Positions 57,265 to 64,000 of a stretch of DNA of 64,000 bases are shown here, one piece after another; the stretch's first letter is position 1; each line of letters begins with the position of its first letter. The notes beneath the pieces were generated by a model. It was given only the letters and a program-made list of their open reading frames with translations, made no database searches and was not told the DNA's origin. Made by a program: the position numbers and the translations under genes. Location: assembly GCF_000424685.1 (NCBI RefSeq), contig NZ_AUKJ01000020.1:106931-170930 (forward strand), read 5' to 3'. Source of the DNA: Methylococcus capsulatus str. Texas = ATCC 19069. GTDB taxonomy: Bacteria; Pseudomonadota; Gammaproteobacteria; Methylococcales; Methylococcaceae.

Positions 57265-59124
57265 TTACGGCAGAGCGAACACGGTGAACACACCACCCAG
57301 CTTGGTATGGCTGCTCAGACCCTTGTAGGCACCCACCGCACCCAGACCTTCGGTATCACCTTCCAGACCGGCCGCCATGCCCACGCCAGCCCAGCCACCG
57401 ATGCCGGACAGCACGCCGATGTACTGCTTGCCGTTGTAGGTCCAGGTGCTGACGTTGCCGATGATGCCCGACGGCGTCTTGAACCGGTACAGTTCCTCAC
57501 CGGTCTTGGCATCGCGCACCTTCAGGTAGCCTTCCAGCGTACCGTAAATCACGATGTCGCCGGCGGTCGAAACCATGCCGCTCCACAGCGAGAAGGGTTC
57601 GTCGAACTGCCAGGCGATGGTACCGGTGGTCGGATCCCAGGCGGTGAAGGACCCCATGTGGTTGCTCGATTCCTTCTCGCCGGTTTTCACGTTGGCCCTG
57701 GCCGGGAAGATGTTCAGCGTGGCGCCGACATACGGCTGGCCTGCGGTGTATTCGACCTCGAACGGCTCATAGTTCATGCAGGTGTGGTTACCCGGGATGT
57801 AGATGAGCTTGGTCCGCGGCGAGTAAGTGACCGGGGGCTCGTTCTTGGCGCCCATGGCCGAGGGGCAGATGCCCTTGGTGTCGACGTCCTGGCCGCCATG
57901 CTGGGTGGAGTACTTCGGATTGACCTGCGGACGGCCCGTCTTCATGTCGACGTGAGTCGCCCAGTTGACGGCCTTGTCGAACTTCTCGGCCACCAGCAGC
58001 TCGCCGGTGACGCGGTCCAGGGTGTAGCCAAAGCCGTTACGGTCGAAGTGGGTCAGCAGCTTGGAGTGCTTGGATCCGTCCTTCGCGGTCATTTCCTGGT
58101 CGATCAGCATCATTTCGTTGATGCCGTCATAGTCCCATTCGTCATGCGGGGTCATCTGGTAGACCCACTTGGCTTCACCGGTATCGACGTCACGAGCCCA
58201 GATGGTCATCGACCATTTGTTGTCGCCAGGACGCTGCACCGGGTTCCAGGTGCTGGGGTTGCCCGAACCGTAGTAAACCAGATTCAGATCCGGGTCGTAG
58301 CTGTACCAGCCCCAGGTGGTACCGCCGCCGATTTTCCACTGGTCGCCCTGCCAGGTCTTCAGCGAGGAATCCTTGCCGACCGGCGCCATTTTGCCATCGG
58401 TCCAGGTCATGGTGTGCTCGGGATCCAGGCCGACCTCGTCATCCGGACCCATGCTGTACTTCTTCCATACCAGCGAACCGTCCTTGATGTTATAAGCAGC
58501 CAGGAAGCCGCGCACGCCGAATTCACCACCGGAGATACCGGTCAGGACCTTGTCCTTGACGACCAGGGGGGCGTTGGTGGCGGTCATGCCGGTCTTCGGA
58601 TCGCCGTTCTTGACTTTCCAGACGATCTTGCCGGTCTTGGCGTCGAGGGCCACCAGCGTAGCGTCGCCCTGGGCCAGGAAGATCTTGCCGTCACCGTAGG
58701 CCAGACCGCGGTTGACCACGTCGCAGCACATCACGGAAATGACCTGTGACTGATCGGTGCCCTTGTCGGGAGCATAGACATATTCCCAGATCACGGACTG
58801 AGTCGCCTGATCGAGGGCGTAGACCTTGTGGGGATACCCGGTATGAATGTAGATCACGTCGTTGACGACGAGCGGACCGCCTTCATGGCCGCGCAGCATG
58901 CCCGTGGAGAACGTCCAGACCGGCTGCAGATGCTTGGCGTTCTTGAAATTGATCTGGTCCAGCGTGCTGTAACGCGTGCCCGCGTAGTTGCCACCCCAAG
59001 TCGCAAAGTTCTTCGGATCCTTGGTGAGTGCTTCCACTTCAGCGTTCGCGAAAGAGACCCCGGGTACTGCCAGCAACGATGCTATGGAACTTGCGATGAG
59101 CCAGCTTTTCACGGGTTTTTTCAT
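57265..59124 (-). CDS. xoxF: Lanthanide-dependent PQQ methanol dehydrogenase XoxF
   Basis: 619 residues with a Sec signal peptide (about 1-26). The eight-bladed PQQ propeller shows the vicinal disulfide C133-C134 and tryptophan-docking repeats. The key segment is EWDYDG: D331 is the catalytic base and D333 is the extra aspartate that marks lanthanide enzymes; calcium MxaF has Ala at that place. The enzyme oxidises methanol (and possibly formaldehyde) in the periplasm and needs a c-type cytochrome. The start has an excellent AGGAGG. Genes for MxaG and MxaI are absent, which also speaks for XoxF. Confidence 0.94.
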   Translation of the reverse strand: MKKPVKSWLIASSIASLLAVPGVSFANAEVEALTKDPKNFATWGGNYAGTRYSTLDQINFKNAKHLQPVWTFSTGMLRGHEGGPLVVNDVIYIHTGYPHKVYALDQATQSVIWEYVYAPDKGTDQSQVISVMCCDVVNRGLAYGDGKIFLAQGDATLVALDAKTGKIVWKVKNGDPKTGMTATNAPLVVKDKVLTGISGGEFGVRGFLAAYNIKDGSLVWKKYSMGPDDEVGLDPEHTMTWTDGKMAPVGKDSSLKTWQGDQWKIGGGTTWGWYSYDPDLNLVYYGSGNPSTWNPVQRPGDNKWSMTIWARDVDTGEAKWVYQMTPHDEWDYDGINEMMLIDQEMTAKDGSKHSKLLTHFDRNGFGYTLDRVTGELLVAEKFDKAVNWATHVDMKTGRPQVNPKYSTQHGGQDVDTKGICPSAMGAKNEPPVTYSPRTKLIYIPGNHTCMNYEPFEVEYTAGQPYVGATLNIFPARANVKTGEKESSNHMGSFTAWDPTTGTIAWQFDEPFSLWSGMVSTAGDIVIYGTLEGYLKVRDAKTGEELYRFKTPSGIIGNVSTWTYNGKQYIGVLSGIGGWAGVGMAAGLEGDTEGLGAVGAYKGLSSHTKLGGVFTVFALP

Positions 59125-59490
59125 CTTGTTTCCTCCTGGTATCTGCGTCCGCAGAATACATCTTGTTAGTGAAAAGATTTCCGAAAACTCTAGGGAGGAC
59201 GGCGGCCGGTATAGCCGGAATTTCTCCCGGTAAAAGGCATGAAAATGCCCCGTCCAGCCCGTCTGGACGCGTAAGGTGAAGGATTTCGCCATAAAAGTCA
59301 ACCGCGAGACGGGGCGGGAAAACGGCCTTGGAAGCCGCGTCTTTCGCGGGTTTGAACCCCGGCGAGCCGGGTCATGCGCGTCAATTCGCCACGCCCTACC
59401 AGACAAGGGACGGTTGAAGATCACGGCGCCGAAAGAGACAATGCCCGGACGTCATTCCCAGGTATCGTTCACTCCTGCCGAGGACACCCC
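59125..59490. promoter_or_regulatory. Divergent control region xoxF / metallohydrolase
   Basis: About 366 bases with no convincing gene. It must hold the xoxF promoter and that of the divergent metallohydrolase-SoxYZ pair. A 7-bp hairpin CGTCCAG/CTGGACG lies at 59251-59269. No known operator (for example of a lanthanide switch) could be recognised. Confidence 0.45.
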
Positions 59491-60423
59491 GTGCCCCCCC
59501 GTTTCATCCGAACCGTTGGATGGGCCCTGTGCGGCCTGTGGTGGGGTCTGGCCGCCGCCCAGTCAGACCTCGAGCTGCGCGAAATCGCGCCGGGCATTTT
59601 CGTTCATCAGGGCCGGCACGAGCTGCCCGATACGCACAACCGGGGGGAAATCGCCAACATCGGCTTCATCGTGGGAGAACGCTGTGTCGCCGTGATCGAC
59701 AGCGGCGGGAGCCCCGAGCAGGGCCGGGCACTCAAGGCCGCAATCGCGGTCCACACGCCGCTGCCGGTGTGTTACGTGATCAACACCCACGTCCACCCGG
59801 ACCATATCTATGGCAACCGCGCCTTCAAGGCACCGGGGGTTTCTTTCATCGGCCATCACAAGCTCGCCCAGGCCATGGCCTTGCGGGCGCCGTACTATAT
59901 CGACAAGGCCGCCCGGGACCTGGGCTACACCCTAACCGCCGAGGACTTCGTGCCACCGGACCAGCCGGTCGAGGAAAGCATGGAACTCGACCTCGGCAAC
60001 CGGACGCTCCGCCTCACCGCCCACGGCCCCGCCCATACCGACAACGATCTGAGCGTCTACGACGCCAAGACCGCGACACTGTGGGCGGCCGACCTCCTGT
60101 TCATGGGACATCTGCCGGTGGTGGACGGGAGCCTGACCGGCTGGCTGAAGGAAATCGACCGTCTGAAAGCCGTGCCGGCCCGCCTGGCCATTCCCGGCCA
60201 CGGCCCGGCCGTCGCCGACTGGCCCCAGGCCGCCGCCGCCGAGGAACGCTATCTCAACGGTCTTGCAACCGAGGTCCGCGCCGCGATCCGACAGCACCGG
60301 ACGATGGAGCAGGCCATGGAAACCGTGGGAACGTCGATGCGGGACGAGTGGCGACTGTTCGACGAATTCAACAAGAGAAACGTCTCAACGGCGTTCGCCG
60401 CGCTGGAATGGGAAGACGATTAA
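59491..60423 (+). CDS. Quinoprotein-associated zinc metallohydrolase (metallo-beta-lactamase fold)
   Basis: 310 residues from a GTG with GAGGAC upstream; a longer frame has no ribosome site. Signal peptide to about residue 22 (LAAAQSD). The zinc motif NTHVHPDHIYGN is present, and further His/Asp ligands are in AHGPAHTDND and PGHGPA. This is the periplasmic family encoded next to PQQ dehydrogenases (quinoprotein relay system metallohydrolases), of unknown substrate. It is followed by the SoxYZ-like carrier, 41 bases on. Confidence 0.85.
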   Translation: MPPRFIRTVGWALCGLWWGLAAAQSDLELREIAPGIFVHQGRHELPDTHNRGEIANIGFIVGERCVAVIDSGGSPEQGRALKAAIAVHTPLPVCYVINTHVHPDHIYGNRAFKAPGVSFIGHHKLAQAMALRAPYYIDKAARDLGYTLTAEDFVPPDQPVEESMELDLGNRTLRLTAHGPAHTDNDLSVYDAKTATLWAADLLFMGHLPVVDGSLTGWLKEIDRLKAVPARLAIPGHGPAVADWPQAAAAEERYLNGLATEVRAAIRQHRTMEQAMETVGTSMRDEWRLFDEFNKRNVSTAFAALEWEDD

Positions 60424-60464
60424 CAGTATTCTCTAATAATCACACCCTCCCGGAGTATAGACAC

Positions 60465-61277
60465 ATGCAAACTGGCATCCTCCCGCGTATTTGGCTCTTG
60501 GTAACAGGAATCGCTCTCTCCACCCTCGTGCAGGCGACGGACCCGCAAGACGAAGGCGCGTGGACCGGCGCGCTGCGGGCCCAATATTTCGGCGACCGGC
60601 CAATCGAAGAAGGCAACGGCGTCATCGAGCTGACGGCGCCCTACCGTGCCGAGGACCCCGCCCTGGTCCCCATCCAGATCACCGGCAAGATTCCGCAGAC
60701 AGCGGAGAAATATATCCGGCGCATCACCCTGATCATCGACAACAACCCCGTGCCTTTCGCCGCTTCCTTCGACCTGACCCCGGCGAGCGGCAAAGCCGAT
60801 CTGGCGATGCGCGTCCGCGTCAACTCCTATACCCATGTCCGCGCCATCGCCGAAACCAGTGACGGCAAGCTTTATATGAGCAAGGCTTTCGTCAAGGCCA
60901 GCGGCGGCTGTTCCGCCCCCCTGGGCGCCGACCTCGACGCCGCAATGGCGCGACTGGGAAAGATGAAATTCCGCATGGACGGCGACAAGGCGGTGCTGGG
61001 ACAGCCCAACGCCGTCCAGCTCCTCGTCAGCCACCCGAACATCACCGGGCTGCAGATGGACCAGATCTCGCGCCTGATCAAGCCCGCGCACTACGTCGAG
61101 GAAGTCAAGGTGAGCTTCGACGGGACGCCGGTCCTGACCGCCCGGACAGACATCGCCATCAGCGCCGATCCCAATTTCCGTTTCTATTTCGTGCCAGACA
61201 AAGCGGGGGAACTCAAAGCGGAAATCCGCGACAACCTGGGGAAAACCTTTACCGCCAGCCAGACCGTCACCGACTGA
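60465..61277 (+). CDS. Quinoprotein-associated SoxYZ-like carrier protein
   Basis: 270 residues with a signal peptide ending near VQATDP. The first half resembles SoxY and contains ASGGCSAPL, which corresponds to the carrier Cys motif of SoxY; the second half resembles SoxZ. Proteins of this fused type are encoded near quinoprotein methanol dehydrogenases, and their cargo is not known. CGGAG lies upstream of the ATG. It ends one base from the convergent glgX stop. Confidence 0.85.
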   Translation: MQTGILPRIWLLVTGIALSTLVQATDPQDEGAWTGALRAQYFGDRPIEEGNGVIELTAPYRAEDPALVPIQITGKIPQTAEKYIRRITLIIDNNPVPFAASFDLTPASGKADLAMRVRVNSYTHVRAIAETSDGKLYMSKAFVKASGGCSAPLGADLDAAMARLGKMKFRMDGDKAVLGQPNAVQLLVSHPNITGLQMDQISRLIKPAHYVEEVKVSFDGTPVLTARTDIAISADPNFRFYFVPDKAGELKAEIRDNLGKTFTASQTVTD

Positions 61278-63368
61278 TCAGGCACGGGCCGCGGCAGCCG
61301 TCGCGGCCCCTTCCACCAGCACCACCAGGCTGCGGTCGGGGAGGAACAGCCGCCGCTGATCCGGCAGCGGACTCCCCCCTTCGAGTTCGCAGATGTCACA
61401 AGGCGATTCCACGGCGGTATCGACGGCCTTGATCCACACCCCGCCGCGAAGCGTATCCGGCAGCCGGAAGCAGAGCCCCTCCGCCGTCGGATTGAACAGC
61501 AGACACAGCGGTTGCTCCTCGCCCCCCACCGCCCGAATGCAGCAACCCAGCGCAGCGTCCGCCTGCCAGTCCGGCTGGCCACCGGCCGGGCTGAACCAGA
61601 GAATATCTTCCGGCCGGTAGAACTGCTCCCGCGACAGCACCGGATGGCGGGCCCGGAATGCGATCATCTTGCGGACGAACTCGAAGAACGAGCGGTTCTC
61701 GTCCAGCAAACGCCAGTCGAACCAGGAGATCTCGTTGTCCTGACAGTAGGCGTTATTGTTCCCCCGCTGGGTCCGGCAGAACTCGTCGCCGCCCAGGATC
61801 ATGGGCACTCCCCTTGACAGCAGCAGCGAGGCCATCAAGTTCTTCATCTGGCGGCGGCGGACGGCGTTGATCCCGTGATCGCCGGTCGGCCCCTCACAGC
61901 CATAATTGGCGCTGAAGTTGTGGTCCGAACCGTCGCGGTTGTCCTCCCCGTTGGCGGAATTGTGTTTGCATGCATAGCTGACCAGATCGTTGAGCGTGAA
62001 GCCGTCGTGGCAAGTCACGAAGTTGATGCTGTTCACAGGCGCCTTGCCGGAATGCTCGTAAATGTCGGCACTACCGCACAGGCGGCTGGCAAAGGCCCCC
62101 GCCATACCCGGATCGCCGCGCCAGTAGCGGCGCACGTCGTCCCGGTACACGCCGTTCCATTCGCACCAGCGCTCGCCCGGGAAACGCCCGACCAGATAGG
62201 CGCCGCCGGCATCCCAGGCCTCGGCGATGAGCTTGACGTCGCGCAGGATGGGATCCTCGGCGATCAGCTCCAGCAGCGGTGGATTGGGCACCAGATGGCC
62301 GTTGCGGTCGCGCCCCAGGATCGAGGCCAGATCGAACCGGAACCCATCCACGTGCATCTCGACCACCCAGTACCGCAGGCAGTCCAGAATGTAGCTGCGC
62401 ACTACCGGGTGATTGCAGTTGACGGTGTTACCGCAGCCCGAATAGTTGCGGTAATGCCGGCGGTCTTCTTCCAGCAGGTAGTAAATGCTGTTGTCCAGAC
62501 CGCGGAAGTTCAGGATGGGGCCGGTCTCATCGCCTTCCGCGGTGTGGTTGAACACGACATCGAGGAGAACCTCGATGTCGGCCTCGTGCAGAGCCTTGAC
62601 CATGCGCTTGAACTCTTCCACCTGGCAGCCGGGGTAGGCGCCGGTTCCATAACCGGCATGCGGCGCCTGGAAGGCGATGGTGTTGTAGCCCCAGTAGTTC
62701 CGGAGCCGCTCGCCGGTGACGGGGTTGTAGCGGGTCACTTCGTAAGGATTGAACGCCTGCAGCGGCATCAGTTCGAGGGCGGTGATTCCGAGCCGTTTGA
62801 AGTAGGGAATCTTGTCGATGACGCCGAGGTAGGTGCCGGGATGCCGCACTGCCGACGAAGGATGAATGCTCAGCCCCCGCACATGGGCCTCATAGATGAC
62901 CAGCTCCGACCAGTGATGCTTGAGCGGACGGTCATGCCCCCAGTCGAAATGGTCTGCCGTGACCAGCGCCTTTGCGACCACTCCCTCCGGCCCGCCGACC
63001 GCAGCCCCCGAAAACTCCCAATGCTCCGGTGTCACCAGAGCCGTGGCATAGGGGTCGAGCAGTACCGCCTGGGGATCGAAACGATGTCCCAGATGCGGCT
63101 CATGCGGCCCGTCGACCTGAAAGGCGTAAGCCAGCCCGCGGTGTGCGCCGTGTACCGCCACGTGCCAGATATCACCGGTACGGTGGTGATGGGGATCGAG
63201 ATCGATGACTTGGTGAGGCCGGGTGTGGCTGGGGTCGGCAAACAATAACAGGCGGACCCGGGAACCATGCCGGCTGAACAGGGCGAAATTGGCATCCGTC
63301 CCCTGGAAATGAACACCCAAGGGCAAGGGCGATCCCGTTGAATAATCGAATTTTGCTGGCACCGTCAT
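61278..63368 (-). CDS. glgX: Glycogen debranching enzyme GlgX
   Basis: 696 residues from MTVPAKFDYSTGSPLPLG. The N-terminal CBM48-like domain precedes a GH13 catalytic barrel with FRFDLASILGRD and AEAWDAGGAYLVG. It hydrolyses alpha-1,6 branches left after glycogen phosphorylase. The ATG at 63368 is preferred because it matches the family's start; the frame is open for 57 more codons, which would reach into the pmoC control region. The enzyme fits the glycogen storage of methanotrophs. It is divergent from pmoC. Confidence 0.93.
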   Translation of the reverse strand: MTVPAKFDYSTGSPLPLGVHFQGTDANFALFSRHGSRVRLLLFADPSHTRPHQVIDLDPHHHRTGDIWHVAVHGAHRGLAYAFQVDGPHEPHLGHRFDPQAVLLDPYATALVTPEHWEFSGAAVGGPEGVVAKALVTADHFDWGHDRPLKHHWSELVIYEAHVRGLSIHPSSAVRHPGTYLGVIDKIPYFKRLGITALELMPLQAFNPYEVTRYNPVTGERLRNYWGYNTIAFQAPHAGYGTGAYPGCQVEEFKRMVKALHEADIEVLLDVVFNHTAEGDETGPILNFRGLDNSIYYLLEEDRRHYRNYSGCGNTVNCNHPVVRSYILDCLRYWVVEMHVDGFRFDLASILGRDRNGHLVPNPPLLELIAEDPILRDVKLIAEAWDAGGAYLVGRFPGERWCEWNGVYRDDVRRYWRGDPGMAGAFASRLCGSADIYEHSGKAPVNSINFVTCHDGFTLNDLVSYACKHNSANGEDNRDGSDHNFSANYGCEGPTGDHGINAVRRRQMKNLMASLLLSRGVPMILGGDEFCRTQRGNNNAYCQDNEISWFDWRLLDENRSFFEFVRKMIAFRARHPVLSREQFYRPEDILWFSPAGGQPDWQADAALGCCIRAVGGEEQPLCLLFNPTAEGLCFRLPDTLRGGVWIKAVDTAVESPCDICELEGGSPLPDQRRLFLPDRSLVVLVEGAATAAAARA

Positions 63369-63590
63369 CGCAGCCGGACCTCGACCCGGACCGATTCTCA
63401 AAACACCAAGGAATACGCGGCGAGCTGGAAGTGTATCATCAACCTTCCGCATGCCGGCTCCAGCCGACGGGCCGTTTCCCCAGAACGGCAATCGGGAATT
63501 TTTTCGGGCGACACGGGTCTTAGTTTTTGCCACGGCCACCCGACGCAGGAGCCCGTGGCATCAATCCAACACCAACTCAGGAGAAATCAG
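63369..63590. promoter_or_regulatory. Divergent control region glgX / pmoC
   Basis: 222 bases between the glgX start and the pmoC ATG. It must contain the pmoC promoter. T-runs are present at 63499-63504 and 63533-63537, but a clear -35/-10 pair was not found. Confidence 0.45.
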
Positions 63591-64000
63591 ATGGCTACAA
63601 CGACCGCAGGCGGCATCGCCGCCATCGACCGGCCGCTGCTGGACAAGAAGTGGCTGGTTTTCGCTATCGGTATCTACACCGTGTTCTACCTGTGGGTGCG
63701 GTGGTACGAAGGTGTCTATGGCTGGTCCGCCGGACTGGACTCGTTCGCGCCGGAGTTCGAGACCTACTGGATGAATTTCCTGTACACCGAGATCGTCCTG
63801 GAGATCGTGACGGCTTCGATCCTGTGGGGCTATCTCTGGAAGACCCGCGACCGCAACCTGGCCGCGCTGACCCCGCGTGAAGAGCTGCGCCGCAACTTCA
63901 CCCACCTGACCTGGCTGGTGGCCTACGCCTGGGCCATCTACTGGGGCGCATCCTACTTCACCGAGCAGGACGGCACCTGGCATCAGACGATCGTGCGCGA
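63591..64000 (+). CDS. pmoC: Particulate methane monooxygenase subunit C, N-terminal part
   Basis: The first 136 residues are visible; the gene runs off the window. The segments FYLWVRWYEGVYGWSAGLDS and YWMNFLYTEIVLEIVTASIL are diagnostic for PmoC, and several membrane helices are present. PmoC carries metal-binding residues of the copper-dependent pMMO, which oxidises methane to methanol in intracytoplasmic membranes. AGGAG precedes the ATG. Whether pmoA and pmoB follow cannot be seen; M. capsulatus carries an additional orphan pmoC near xoxF, and the context fits that copy. Confidence 0.95.
   Translation, partial: MATTTAGGIAAIDRPLLDKKWLVFAIGIYTVFYLWVRWYEGVYGWSAGLDSFAPEFETYWMNFLYTEIVLEIVTASILWGYLWKTRDRNLAALTPREELRRNFTHLTWLVAYAWAIYWGASYFTEQDGTWHQTIVR

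Noticed and set aside
57265..59124. Annotation as calcium-type MxaF
   Set aside because: The residue two after the catalytic Asp is Asp, not Ala, and mxaG/mxaI are absent downstream.

Overview
The window looks like chromosome of a gammaproteobacterial methanotroph of the genus Methylococcus, close to M. capsulatus. The grounds are the GC-rich base composition, the start of a particulate methane monooxygenase pmoC gene at the right edge, a XoxF-type PQQ methanol dehydrogenase carrying the lanthanide Asp-Tyr-Asp signature, its XoxJ partner, and several periplasmic c-type cytochromes. There is no plasmid, phage, IS element, rRNA, tRNA or CRISPR array. Most of it is conserved chromosome with a few accessory patches.

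Left part (1-20.7 kb): the end of gcvT followed by the split glycine decarboxylase genes gcvPA-gcvPB. Next come a secreted YcnI-like protein whose predicted mature N-terminus is histidine, an unknown membrane-anchored protein, a di-haem cytochrome c peroxidase, an amino-acid permease, gloB with a membrane-embedded MutS-like ATPase, a wrecked ccdAB toxin-antitoxin locus, a large HTTM-DCC fusion protein, rmuC, a nine-haem PKD-domain cytochrome, and a CBS-GGDEF-EAL protein coupled to a small unknown gene.

Middle (20.8-39.3 kb): a 1231-residue multidomain flavoprotein coupled to a DUF488 gene. On the minus strand runs a long cluster pilMNOPQ-aroK-aroB-hemE-nudix, with type IV pilus assembly genes leading into aromatic amino acid and haem biosynthesis. 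Divergent from it is mrcA (PBP1A), followed by rpmE, xthA and ampG.

Accessory redox block (39.0-43.8 kb): a probable methanethiol oxidase (mtoX/SBP56) followed by a single protein fusing a SCO-type copper chaperone to a MauG-like di-haem peroxidase, with a TetR regulator upstream. Two near-identical short palindromes, one before mtoX and one before tetR, look like the operators of this regulator. A small Spy/CpxP-like periplasmic protein is divergent from tetR.

Right part (43.9-64 kb): hflKC and several small envelope genes, a Csu-type chaperone-usher pilus operon behind an AT-rich promoter, prfB with its programmed +1 frameshift, and lysS. The C1 block follows: xoxJ and xoxF on the minus strand. 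Divergent from them are a zinc metallohydrolase and a SoxYZ-like carrier of the quinoprotein-associated families. Then come glgX (minus) and the start of pmoC (plus, cut by the window end). Methane oxidation by pMMO yields methanol, which XoxF oxidises in the periplasm, so the two ends of this block are metabolically linked.
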